This document shows positions 26,682-35,512 of a stretch of DNA of 64,000 nt, one piece after another. Made by a program: the position numbers and the translations under genes. Within the stretch, counting starts at the first letter, position 1. Each line of letters begins with the position of its first letter. Origin of the DNA: Candidatus Schekmanbacteria bacterium RIFCSPLOWO2_02_FULL_38_14 (GTDB lineage Bacteria; Schekmanbacteria; GWA2-38-11); the NCBI GenBank assembly GCA_001790855.1, contig MGDH01000016.1:7182-71181 (forward strand), read 5' to 3'. Under the pieces are notes generated by a model. The model saw nothing but the letters and a program-made list of their open reading frames with translations, ran no database searches and was not told the DNA's origin.

Positions 26682-27194
26682 TTAAACTTCTATTATAAAA
26701 TCAACATCGTTATTGGATTTATATTTATCAATAAACTTCTTTGCTAACAAATAAGTTTTGGATGGATTAGTTCTATCGTCTTCCAATAAACAATTTAAAG
26801 AATTTTCAATTGTCTTTGATTGAATAGCAGCCATCGATAAAACCAAATCTCTAATGTGTCCACTATCAGTCTTGTCAGTGTAATAACATTCAACAATCTC
26901 CAGCGCAAAATCATAAAAATATGTCAGAATTGCTGTAAGCAACAACACTTCTATATTCCTTTTAAAAAAGTTTCTATTTTTATTTGCTGGATCAAAAGGA
27001 TCTTTAAAATACAATGCATCTGCAGCGGGTTCGAAACAGGCATAATGCATTAAAGAAGCGACTGGAGAAATCAACGAATGCACACCTCCTAACGCACCAA
27101 TATCAATAAATCCCAATGGGCATTCAGAAAAAGAAGCGTGAAGACTAGACTGCTTAAAATAAGGATTATTTACTATAGAATTCAATAGTAACAT
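26682..27194 (-). pseudogene. FkbM-like methyltransferase with internal in-frame deletion
   Basis: The 170-residue frame is open. Residues 25-52 (CPLGFIDIGALGGVHSLISP ... YACFEP) match the N-terminus of a group of FkbM-family methyltransferases, including SAM motif I (DIG) and the FEP acidic loop. From residue 53 the text jumps to ADALYFKDPFDPANKN and LTYFYDFALEIVE, which I recognise as the C-terminal extension of that same group. The catalytic core of about 150-200 residues between them is missing. The protein therefore cannot be an active methyltransferase of this fold. It might still be expressed, as no stop interrupts it. The recognition of the C-terminal module is from memory of the family and should be tested. 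Confidence 0.55.
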
Positions 27195-27220
27195 AATCGT
27201 CTACTTCCAACATCTTAATT

Positions 27221-28180
27221 TTAGGAATGATAAAGTGCGCTTCTGTACCAATCAATCGTTTTTTTAAGTCCAACCCTAATAGGAGTCTCGGCCTTAAAAC
27301 CAAGCATTTTCTCTATTTTTGAAGGGTCAATCAGTCTTTTAGGAATCATTGTTGGTTTTGAAGTATCATAAATAATTTCAGCATTCTTATATCCATCAAT
27401 ATCAATTATGATTTCGAGCAAATCTCTTAGAACATATTGATTACCGCTAGCGATGTTTATTACATCAAAATTTTCAATTTTTTCCATTGCCAATAAAAGT
27501 CCATCAATATAATCATCAATATAAATAAAATCCTTAATATCACTTCCATCACCCCAAATTTTCATTGGATTCTGTCGCTCGACTACCCTTCTAATCAAAG
27601 CTGGAAGGACGTGAGAGGTTTCCTGATCAAAATTATCGAAAGGGCCATACAAATTAGCAGGTCTTATTATTAACGTCTGCATAGGTTTTTTTATTTTTGT
27701 CGAATACATTTCACACATTATTTCGCAAAAACGTTTCATCCAACCTGCTATAAAATATTTTTCAAAAAAATTATTTGAAGTGTCTTCTTCTTTAACAGGA
27801 TAATCCGTTACTGGATAAACTGTATTACTACTAATGAAAGCAAATTTTTTTACCCCGGTTTCATAAGCAGCTTCTAAAATTTGGGCATTCATTATAAGAT
27901 TAGGAGTTAAAAGGAATAACGGCTTTTTTTCTATCATTGCAGCTCCAGCTGTAACAGCAGCACAATGTATAACATAATCCATGTCTTTACAGACAATAGA
28001 ACAATCTTCAGATCTTCTCAAATCAACCTTTATATATTCAATACGTTTATCTTTAATGACGACGTCTTTTTTATACAGCGTAGCTCTGATATTTGCACCA
28101 TGGTCAAGCAATCGTTTTATCAAATTCACGCCGGTAAATCCAGCCCCTCCAGTTACTAAAATATTTTTCTCTTTAAACAT
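27221..28180 (-). CDS. NAD-dependent epimerase/dehydratase (extended SDR, AGW variant)
   Basis: A 319-aa extended SDR: VTGGAGFTGVNLIKRL at the N-terminus, NLYGPFDNFDQETSHVLPAL and WGDGSDIKDFIYIDD in the C-terminal half. A clean AGGAG stands before the ATG. The catalytic Tyr position of YxxxK is Ala (AGWMK in FIAGWMKRFCE), as in the gene at 24388. It is most similar in layout to the SDRs at 24388 and 32256. It sits next to a B12-type radical SAM protein and the first transketolase pair, so it probably acts on the same sugar nucleotide. Confidence 0.8.
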   Translation of the reverse strand: MFKEKNILVTGGAGFTGVNLIKRLLDHGANIRATLYKKDVVIKDKRIEYIKVDLRRSEDCSIVCKDMDYVIHCAAVTAGAAMIEKKPLFLLTPNLIMNAQILEAAYETGVKKFAFISSNTVYPVTDYPVKEEDTSNNFFEKYFIAGWMKRFCEIMCEMYSTKIKKPMQTLIIRPANLYGPFDNFDQETSHVLPALIRRVVERQNPMKIWGDGSDIKDFIYIDDYIDGLLLAMEKIENFDVINIASGNQYVLRDLLEIIIDIDGYKNAEIIYDTSKPTMIPKRLIDPSKIEKMLGFKAETPIRVGLKKTIDWYRSALYHS

Positions 28181-28203
28181 AAAAACTCCTTATTAGTTGT
28201 GTA

Positions 28204-29751
28204 TCAGTTGTCAAATTCATAAAATACATCGACATTGTTGTAAATAATTTTCCCATATAAACTTTTAAGACGCCTTCCTTGGATTGCGTATATCGCATCG
28301 ATCGGGTATTTGAAAAATCGCTTCTTGACTCTCCATTTGGCGATTTTTTTGAGAATAAAATTATCGAAAAAAATACTACAAAACAAATCGAGCGATTTGC
28401 CCCATAATGACGTATCTGTTGGTGCACTATTTAGAGTGCCGGAATAAGGGAAATAATAAAAATAAAAATATTTTACCTGATTTCTATATGATTTTTTAAA
28501 CCACGGGGCTTTAAATTTTCTCAAAGTATGATCAGACCACGCCTCAAGACTTTCGGGTTCTTTAAATCCATGTTTAATAGCCTCCCCATAAAGACTGGTG
28601 GAGGGATAAGGGGTATAATAAAAAAGTCGAAAATCGAAATCAGGATTAATCTCTCTGCACTTCAATATCATGTCCATGGTTTCGAAGACTTCAGATTCAG
28701 GTACTCCGTGGACACCAACCATTGAAGAGAAGGATGCCCTGATGCCAATTTTCTTCATCTTATTTACAAATTCATACGTTTGTTCAACCGTTGCTTTTTT
28801 ATTCAATCTTTCAAGAGTTAAATTTGATCCAGATTCAGCCCCGATGTATAGTTGTTTACAACCTGATTTTTTTACCAACTTTAAGGTTTCATCATCATAT
28901 TTTGCAAGAATAAGATTAACACTAACACCTGCGTCCCATGAAATTTTGTAGGGTCTTTTATTCAATTCCTCGCAAAATTGTACAACTCTTTTCCTTGAAA
29001 CAAAGAAATTATCATCATCTATTGTTATTCCGGTAATCTTGTATTTCGATACCAAAAACTCGATTTCTTCCAATATATTATCCATGTTTCTAAAGAAAAT
29101 GTGCCTTTTGTAAACACTGGCAACTTCACAAAAAGCACAATTGTTAGGACAACCTAAACTCGTAATTATGCCTATCGATCTATCAGATCTATCAGCAAAA
29201 GGCTTTTTATAAATATATTTCTCAACATCAACAGCCTCAAAAGGCATTTTAACCTCTTCAATTAAAGACAATAGTTCTCTGCAAGGATTGTGGTATATCT
29301 TTCCTTGCTTCTTGAAAGAGATTCCTTTTATGTTTGACAAATCTCTATCACAGGAAAGTGCAACAGCCAGTTCTTTTAAAGTGACTTCTCCTTGTCCTCT
29401 GACTACAATATCTACAAACGGATGTCGAAGTGTTTGTTCGGGCATGCTGGTTGGATGCCACCCTCCCCAAACAATTGGAACTTCTGGATGGAATTCTTTT
29501 ATTTTTTTTGAAATTTCAAGTCCTCCTTTTATTTGAACACCTGTAAATGAACTTATACCAAAGCATAATATGTTTTTTTTAAACTTCTTGATCGTTGCGT
29601 CTAAGTCAACTTCTGTTCTTTGATCAATTATTTTTACTTTGATATCAGCATTTTTAAGATAGCTATATAAAAACATTAAAGAATAAGGCAATCTCCCGCT
29701 CATGGTTGTTCCAGGCCATGGTCTGGGATAAAACAAAACTATTTCATTCAT
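28204..29751 (-). CDS. B12-binding-domain radical SAM protein (1)
   Basis: A 515-aa protein: an N-terminal cobalamin-binding-like Rossmann domain (residues 1-130, with ILCFGISSFTG and IVWGGWHPTSMPEQTL) and a radical SAM domain with Cys 201, 205 and 208 (LGCPNNCAFCEV). It continues with GAESGSNLTLERLNKK, the usual GxESG. Such enzymes perform methylations of unactivated carbons, ring contractions or other radical steps. One of three of this kind in the locus. A C-methylation on a sugar or lipid carrier is the natural guess, but the family is too broad to assign a reaction. Confidence 0.85.
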   Translation of the reverse strand: MNEIVLFYPRPWPGTTMSGRLPYSLMFLYSYLKNADIKVKIIDQRTEVDLDATIKKFKKNILCFGISSFTGVQIKGGLEISKKIKEFHPEVPIVWGGWHPTSMPEQTLRHPFVDIVVRGQGEVTLKELAVALSCDRDLSNIKGISFKKQGKIYHNPCRELLSLIEEVKMPFEAVDVEKYIYKKPFADRSDRSIGIITSLGCPNNCAFCEVASVYKRHIFFRNMDNILEEIEFLVSKYKITGITIDDDNFFVSRKRVVQFCEELNKRPYKISWDAGVSVNLILAKYDDETLKLVKKSGCKQLYIGAESGSNLTLERLNKKATVEQTYEFVNKMKKIGIRASFSSMVGVHGVPESEVFETMDMILKCREINPDFDFRLFYYTPYPSTSLYGEAIKHGFKEPESLEAWSDHTLRKFKAPWFKKSYRNQVKYFYFYYFPYSGTLNSAPTDTSLWGKSLDLFCSIFFDNFILKKIAKWRVKKRFFKYPIDAIYAIQGRRLKSLYGKIIYNNVDVFYEFDN

Positions 29752-29859
29752 TATGTTATTGACTCTTGCATAAATAATGCAATGACGGGTATCTAAAGGG
29801 ATATCCGCTATATGTCCAAAAGGTTCTGCAAATTTGGTCGTGTACCACCTTGCCCCGCA

Positions 29860-30750
29860 TCACCCAGATAACTCTATATGTTTTACAACTACATTTCTAA
29901 TCCCCGCAGGATCCAGACCCACATGACGCCGAACCTCGTTCAATGTACCATACCAGCAACAGAAGTCGTCCGGCAGCAGGCCATGATAGGCCGTCTGAAG
30001 GTTGGGCACTTCGTTAACAGCCTCGTAGAGACCAAGCGCATCGTGCACTACAAGGATCTTCGTCTTAGAAAATTCAGTGAGGATCTCCTTGTCGATTGGT
30101 TTTATGGTGTGAAAATAAATAAGGTTCACATTCAAATCCTTGCATGCTTCAAGTACATTGACCAAAATCGGACCCGCGGTCATCACCGTCACGTTTGAAC
30201 AGGCTCTCTTTAGAACCACACCCTTGCCAAATTCCACGGAATAATCATTAATTAAGTGGGGATGATCCGAAAGCCTTATGTAGGATGGCTTTCCTCTCCG
30301 GTATTGGCTCCGCAACAAAATATTAAGTTCTCTTGTCGAGCCGGGTTGAATAACTTCCATACCAGGCAGGAGCCGCAAAATCGCCAAATCCGTATATGAG
30401 TGGTGGGATGCCCCGTCCCAAGCATAATCGAACGTCGCCCCACATGAAACAATATTGACACCGAAGCGGTTATAACACACATCCAGCTTTATCTGCTCAT
30501 AGCTCCTCTCTGTTATAAATGGCGCTATTGTATGAACAAAAGGGAAAAAACCTTGCGAGCTCAAACCAGCAGAAACACTTATAAGCGTGTTCTCACAAAT
30601 ACCCATATTGTAAAATCTATCAGGATATCTGTCCTTAAAATCCTTGAAGAGATAAACACTCACATCTCCTAGTATCAAAACCACTCTATCATCTTGCCTG
30701 GCCAAATCTAAAACTGTTTCTTTAAATTGTTTCCTCACACAGCTCTCCAA
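29860..30750 (-). CDS. Transketolase-like C-terminal subunit (split transketolase 1, beta part)
   Basis: The pyrimidine-binding and C-terminal domains of a transketolase as a separate 296-aa protein. The Glu that activates the TPP pyrimidine is in YNMGICENTLISVSAGL; VHTIAPFITERSYEQIKLD and GASHHSYTDLAIL follow the family. The start codon is a TTG at 30750 or the GTG at 30738, both overlapping the stop of the alpha part, so coupled translation is certain. With the upstream subunit it should form a TPP enzyme that moves two-carbon ketol units. It has a paralogue at 50165. Confidence 0.85.
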   Translation of the reverse strand: MESCVRKQFKETVLDLARQDDRVVLILGDVSVYLFKDFKDRYPDRFYNMGICENTLISVSAGLSSQGFFPFVHTIAPFITERSYEQIKLDVCYNRFGVNIVSCGATFDYAWDGASHHSYTDLAILRLLPGMEVIQPGSTRELNILLRSQYRRGKPSYIRLSDHPHLINDYSVEFGKGVVLKRACSNVTVMTAGPILVNVLEACKDLNVNLIYFHTIKPIDKEILTEFSKTKILVVHDALGLYEAVNEVPNLQTAYHGLLPDDFCCWYGTLNEVRRHVGLDPAGIRNVVVKHIELSG

Positions 30751-31504
30751 TTAAATTTTCAAGCTCTTGATCATTTGGCGACCTTCTATGCCATTCATAT
30801 TGATTCTCGATTAGCGTTCTGCAACCAAAACCCTTTTTAGTATCAGCAACAATAACTCTGACCGTGTCGCTTTTCTTTGTTATTTCTTTTTTTAATTTGT
30901 CTATATCGTGACCGTTAACTTCAACAACTTCACAACCAAAACTTTTAAATCTTTCGGCAGGATTGGTTATTTGCAGTCCCCTACTGTGAGACATGTTATT
31001 GTCATATATAATAGTAAGGTTATCGAGTTTCAGATGAGAGGCAACCATAACCGCCTCCCATACAGATCCTTCATTAGATTCACCATCGCCGATAAGTACA
31101 AACACCTTCCTATTTTCACCTTTTATTCTAATTGCAAGCGCTATCCCAACAGCAATACCTATTCCATGTCCCAAAGAACCTGTTGATGCCTCTATGCCTG
31201 GCACTTTAAGCCTATCTGCATGACATCCTAAATCCGACATGAAAGATCCGAAAGTCTCCACCCTCTTTTTATCAAAGTAACCGAATTCTGCCAAAACACA
31301 ATAATGAGCAAGTGCCGCGTGCCCCTTGCTTAAAATAAATATATCTCTTTCTTTCCACGACGGATTTTTAGGATCGTGTTTTATCGTACTATAAATCGTA
31401 TATAGTATCTCTATAATAGAGAAACAGGTAGGGATGTGCCCATGACCACTTAATTGAGCAATTCTCAAAATATCTTTTCTGATTTTTTTACAAATAGGCT
31501 TCAT
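30722..31504 (-). CDS. Transketolase-like N-terminal subunit (split transketolase 1, alpha part)
   Basis: The 260-aa TPP-binding domain of a transketolase. The active-site SKGHAALAHY, the GSLGHGIGIAVG loop, and the diphosphate/Mg site GDGESNEGSVWEA followed by DNN about 28 residues later are all intact. Its first ATG overlaps the stop of the methyltransferase gene by four bases; its end overlaps the partner subunit by 29 bases. Because the organism will have its own full transketolase for central metabolism, a dedicated role in making or branching a glycan sugar is likely. Confidence 0.87.
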   Translation of the reverse strand: MKPICKKIRKDILRIAQLSGHGHIPTCFSIIEILYTIYSTIKHDPKNPSWKERDIFILSKGHAALAHYCVLAEFGYFDKKRVETFGSFMSDLGCHADRLKVPGIEASTGSLGHGIGIAVGIALAIRIKGENRKVFVLIGDGESNEGSVWEAVMVASHLKLDNLTIIYDNNMSHSRGLQITNPAERFKSFGCEVVEVNGHDIDKLKKEITKKSDTVRVIVADTKKGFGCRTLIENQYEWHRRSPNDQELENLIGELCEETI

Positions 31505-32259
31505 TCTATTTTCAAGTACGATACTCTTGAAGTCATTGGAAGTCTTTGAATTCTCACGTTATTTAATCCTAACACCTCTTTAAGTGCTATTGTCTCTCCA
31601 GGAAAGATATCATCACATAATTCATCAAACACAAGAATGCTCCCTTTGCACAAATAGGGTTTAATGGCTTCCAATGCAACTTTGGTAGGTGCATAGATAT
31701 CAAAGTCCAGAACGGCCAAAGAAATGATAGTTTCCGGGTGTTTCTTAAAATATTCTGGTAGAGTTTCTCTAATATCTCCCTTTACAATTTCATATCTCTT
31801 TAAATGAGACATCGGGTTCAACTGTTCTTGCATGTATAAAACTTTACCGAGGTAATCTTCATAACCATGCGCTACCGAAAAAGAACCGTCCTTACATTTG
31901 CAAAGTTCACCATCCTTTTCAGACATTCCTCTAAAACCCTCAAATGTATCAAAACCCACAATTTTCCTATGCCTGTTAAATGGCTCGAACACCCCCCTCA
32001 AAGCAGACATGATTGATAATGTCTGACCCCATCTGACTCCAAATTCTACAACTATACCATGAGTATGGATAATCTTTTTATAAATTTCATAAAAGAATAG
32101 TATTCTTGACAGATTCTTAGATGTCAGAAACAATCCCAGGTTAGGCAACAGTTCATCATCAGGAAGCGGAGCAGACTTAAGTTGTTCTACAAACTGTTTT
32201 AAAACTGCCTTCTCATCCGAGTTGGATAAAATTATTGCATCGTGTTTTTCTGTTTTCAT
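31501..32259 (-). CDS. TylF/MycF-family sugar O-methyltransferase
   Basis: About 252 aa. The SAM-binding part HGIVVEFGVRWGQTLS with GFDTFEGF, and the metal-site text AVLDFDIYAPTKVALE and SILVFDELCDD, match the TylF/MycF macrocin O-methyltransferase family, which needs Mg and methylates sugar hydroxyls. I start at the ATG at 32259 with GGAAGG eight bases upstream; a GTG at 32268 is the alternative. It precedes the first transketolase pair and follows a sugar SDR, so it probably decorates the same unusual sugar. Confidence 0.8.
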   Translation of the reverse strand: MKTEKHDAIILSNSDEKAVLKQFVEQLKSAPLPDDELLPNLGLFLTSKNLSRILFFYEIYKKIIHTHGIVVEFGVRWGQTLSIMSALRGVFEPFNRHRKIVGFDTFEGFRGMSEKDGELCKCKDGSFSVAHGYEDYLGKVLYMQEQLNPMSHLKRYEIVKGDIRETLPEYFKKHPETIISLAVLDFDIYAPTKVALEAIKPYLCKGSILVFDELCDDIFPGETIALKEVLGLNNVRIQRLPMTSRVSYLKIE

Positions 32260-33275
32260 TTGTTCCACCTTCCTTTATTTTCAAACCACCATTCGGTGGT
32301 TTTCCTTATTCCCTCCTCGACAGTATTTTGTGCCTGCCAACCAAGAGTGTTTTTTATCTTTGTACAATCAAGCGCCCTGAAATTCATAGTTGTGGGTTTG
32401 TCTTGAATGTATTTTACTTCTTTTGGTGTATGTCCTGCATATTTCAAAGCCAGATTAACAACCTCACCAACCGAGACTTTTACTCCAGAGCCAACATTGA
32501 AAACATCGAATTTAACATTACCATTGTCTAACATCATTACAATCGCTCTTGCAAAATCATCTGAATAAATAACATCCCTGATGACATCAGGACTTCCCCA
32601 TACTTCGAAAGGGTCCATCTTATCAATGGCTTTACGAATAATTGCTGGAATAAAATTAGAGGTCTTCGGGTCAAATTTAGCATAAGGACCAAAAATATTT
32701 GCTACCCGGGCCACAACTATTTCCATACCATTTTGCTCATATAAAAATTTGCATAGTTTTTCGATAAACCTAACTACCCATCCAAATCCCAGATAAGCCT
32801 GATTGGGATCCTTGTTCAAATCAAGTTCATCCTCTTTTATACTCCCTTCGAACTCCTGATATAAAGTTGCAGAACCAATATAAATTACCCGTTTAATATT
32901 TTCCAGCTGAAATGCTTCTATCATCTGTGTATTCATCAATAAATTTTCTTTAATATGCCTCCACGGGAATGATCTTATTATGCCTGCCCCACCTGTATAT
33001 GCGGCTGCCATAACTGCACAATCACATCCACTAGCCATCCTCTTGCAATCCTCTAGAGAAGTTAGATCACCATCCACATAATCCACACGCTCATTTTTAA
33101 TAAAAGGTCTCGTATTCTTATAATATGAGGCACGGACTTTGGCTCCAGGATAATTATTAAGGATATGCACCAAAATGCTGGTGCCCGCCATCCCAGTCGC
33201 ACCTGCCAAAAAAATTAATTTCTCATTTAACGTAGATCTGTTTTTTTGCAATTTCACAAGATTGCTATTTTTCAA
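32256..33275 (-). CDS. NAD-dependent epimerase/dehydratase-like protein (FGWVV variant)
   Basis: A 339-aa extended SDR: FLAGATGMAGTSILVHIL loop, VANIFGPYAKFDPKTSNFIP and RDVIYSDDFARAIV. At the YxxxK position it reads FGWVV (in LGFGWVVRFIE), so both the Tyr and Lys of the normal catalytic pair are gone, the strongest deviation of the three GW-type SDRs here. The start is uncertain: a TTG at 33275, overlapping the upstream gene by 11 bases, or the GTG at 33257. It may bind NAD and the sugar nucleotide without classical SDR catalysis, or use other residues. Confidence 0.75.
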   Translation of the reverse strand: MKNSNLVKLQKNRSTLNEKLIFLAGATGMAGTSILVHILNNYPGAKVRASYYKNTRPFIKNERVDYVDGDLTSLEDCKRMASGCDCAVMAAAYTGGAGIIRSFPWRHIKENLLMNTQMIEAFQLENIKRVIYIGSATLYQEFEGSIKEDELDLNKDPNQAYLGFGWVVRFIEKLCKFLYEQNGMEIVVARVANIFGPYAKFDPKTSNFIPAIIRKAIDKMDPFEVWGSPDVIRDVIYSDDFARAIVMMLDNGNVKFDVFNVGSGVKVSVGEVVNLALKYAGHTPKEVKYIQDKPTTMNFRALDCTKIKNTLGWQAQNTVEEGIRKTTEWWFENKGRWNK

Positions 33276-34257
33276 TCGTTAGTGCTTTCCATGGACAACG
33301 AGACAACTCCTCTTTCCAATACACCAACATATCTTGGAGGGTTTTTTCAAAAGGTATTTCCGGCTTCCATCCTGTTTCATTTTTGAATTTGTCTATACAA
33401 GGTATCTGCAATGTCACATCAGAAGGCCTCAACAGTTTGGAGTTAACCTTAACCTCAATCCTTACCTTAGAAAGTGACAATAAAATATCCAAAGCCTCCC
33501 CAATCATCATTGTCCTATCACCGCCTATATTATAGACCTCACCGGGCTTACACCTGTTTATTAAAATCCAATATGCCCTCACCGCATCTCTCACGTCACA
33601 GAAAGTTCTCACGGATTTTAAGTTCCCAACATATACAACCGGTTTGCTAAGTCCTAATTCAGCAGCTGCAACCTGCTTGGCAAATGACGACATGGCAAAA
33701 ACATCACCTCTCCTTGGCCCTGTATGAGTAAACATTCTAGTGCGTATATTTTTAATTCCGTAAGATACAAAGTACTGAAAGGCTATCATATCTTCTCCGA
33801 CTTTGCTTACTGCATATGGCGAAGCCGGCTTAAACGGGCATGTTTCTTTAATTGGAACATCTGCCTCATTTACCTGGCCATAGACTTCTGAAGACGAACA
33901 TATATGAACAACTGGATTAATTTCCGTTATCCTAACGGCCTCGAGCAGATTTGTTGTCCCTATAACGTTCACCCATAGAGTGTGAACAGGAGAGTTAAAA
34001 CTGGTCAAAACATAACTCTGCGCCGCTAAATGAAAAATAACCTCAGGTTGAACAACCTTAAGATGTCGAATCAGAGCGCCCAAATCACAAAGATCAGCCT
34101 CAAGTGGAGTTACTTTATTGTATATTTTTTCAAGATTATCCTTTGGGCTTCTCCACCTGCATAATCCATAGACTTCATGATTTTCATTTAGATTAAGTAT
34201 ATATTCTGCAAGATGACTCCCCACAAAACCTGTTATTCCTGTAATCAATATTTTCAT
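33265..34257 (-). CDS. GDP-mannose 4,6-dehydratase-like enzyme (1)
   Basis: A 330-aa extended SDR of the GMD type. Motifs: ITGITGFVGSHLAEYIL, FHLAAQSYVLTSF, CSSSEVYG with the Glu kept, and the YAVSK catalytic pair. RMFTHTGPRRGDVFAMSSF is the GMD signature region. It would create a GDP-4-keto-6-deoxy sugar. As HddA/HddC-like genes lie in the same locus, GDP-manno-heptose is as likely a substrate as GDP-mannose. A second gene of this type is at 53876. Confidence 0.82.
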   Translation of the reverse strand: MKILITGITGFVGSHLAEYILNLNENHEVYGLCRWRSPKDNLEKIYNKVTPLEADLCDLGALIRHLKVVQPEVIFHLAAQSYVLTSFNSPVHTLWVNVIGTTNLLEAVRITEINPVVHICSSSEVYGQVNEADVPIKETCPFKPASPYAVSKVGEDMIAFQYFVSYGIKNIRTRMFTHTGPRRGDVFAMSSFAKQVAAAELGLSKPVVYVGNLKSVRTFCDVRDAVRAYWILINRCKPGEVYNIGGDRTMMIGEALDILLSLSKVRIEVKVNSKLLRPSDVTLQIPCIDKFKNETGWKPEIPFEKTLQDMLVYWKEELSRCPWKALTIEK

Positions 34258-34305
34258 ATAATAAATCTCATTCTCTATGCTGTTAATGATTTAACTTTGT
34301 ATAGA

Positions 34306-35436
34306 TTATAACACGCTTTCTCGTTGATTAACCTTAATATTATGAAAATCATCTACAAAACGTTTATACTCCTTAAGTAGTAATTGATTGGCAGAATTAG
34401 AATTCACTTCCGATAAAATCGGGGAAGCACCTAACCACCAATACGAATAGATTAATGATGATGAATACGAACCCCATAAAGTGGGCATATTCAACATTAC
34501 CATCAACAATTCAACAGGGAGAAACCGATTAATTTCATATTTCATAGTAAATACTTTGCAATCATATTTTTTAAAATATCCCAAATAATTATTCAAATCC
34601 AAAGGATGGTTTTTTATTAAAACACAAGAATCATTTAACGAAACATCCTTAATCTGGTGCTCAAGATAATTATTATATTCATTTGGTGGCACCTCTGCTG
34701 TAGGCAGATATACATACCTGTTTTTGAAACGATTCATCTGAGCATTTATATCAACAATCTCCCCATATTCTTTTGGAAACATTTTTTGATATTCTTTCTC
34801 CACATGCTTAAATATTTTTGGTATTAAATCACTCGCATTAACAGATACCAGAGACACATTTTTCTCTAATTGCTTTTTTTTTATTAAATGACACCGTCCA
34901 CCATCCAAGAAAACAAACCGTGAGGGGATAGTGCCGCGGCTCATAAATCGATACCCTACAAAATAATCAAAACATCGTCTAAAAAGGGTTATTGGACTGT
35001 ACCTATTTCTCATAGAATAAAACAAATTATATTCCTGTATGCTATGCTCAATAATATTAAGCTTAGCAGTTCTATCTTTGATCAAAGACCACAGCATAGA
35101 TGGCATGGGTGCATAAATCTGATCAATTCCACCAAATTCAGTAAGGTTTTTATTAAGATGTTTTTTAAATGACTTATAATATTTTACCGCTTTGTAATAT
35201 CTAATGATCCTCCTTTTCAACAAACCCACATGTTCCATCCGATCAATGTAAATAACCTTTCCCCATGGAAAATAACTCTCAATCATGCTGTTCAATTTGA
35301 AATAATTTTCTTTAAAAACATTAGTAGCCCTCTCAACGCAAAGAATATTAATATCTGTTGCATGCAGTTTTTCTGCAACCACACTAGCTGCAATGGTACT
35401 CATTAATCCATTTGTAAAAAAAACATTGGTAACCAT
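34306..35436 (-). CDS. Polysialyltransferase/sialyltransferase-like GT-B protein
   Basis: About 376 aa. The text is weakly conserved, but the spaced motifs of the bacterial sialyl/polysialyltransferase-like group are present: FVFLDGG (near 195), IKNHPLD with the HP pair (near 275), and a late GSYSSSLIYSYWW with the Ser pair. These occur in the order expected. I start at the ATG at 35436, since GAGGAGG lies just upstream and inside the longer reading. No sialic acid or Kdo synthesis gene is in the window, so the donor may be another acidic or unusual sugar. Confidence 0.55.
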   Translation of the reverse strand: MVTNVFFTNGLMSTIAASVVAEKLHATDINILCVERATNVFKENYFKLNSMIESYFPWGKVIYIDRMEHVGLLKRRIIRYYKAVKYYKSFKKHLNKNLTEFGGIDQIYAPMPSMLWSLIKDRTAKLNIIEHSIQEYNLFYSMRNRYSPITLFRRCFDYFVGYRFMSRGTIPSRFVFLDGGRCHLIKKKQLEKNVSLVSVNASDLIPKIFKHVEKEYQKMFPKEYGEIVDINAQMNRFKNRYVYLPTAEVPPNEYNNYLEHQIKDVSLNDSCVLIKNHPLDLNNYLGYFKKYDCKVFTMKYEINRFLPVELLMVMLNMPTLWGSYSSSLIYSYWWLGASPILSEVNSNSANQLLLKEYKRFVDDFHNIKVNQRESVL

Positions 35437-35512
35437 CTTAAACACCCTCCTCATCTGTTGTTTTTTTTATGTCTCCAAGAATAGTTAACAGATGATCCCC
35501 AGCTTTATACTC

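Noticed and set aside
29752-29859. Open reading between the transketolase-1 beta stop and the radical SAM start (KFAEPFGHIADIPLDTRH)
   Set aside because: It looks somewhat protein-like, but it is only about 35 codons after a stop, without its own start, and the radical SAM N-terminus is complete without it.
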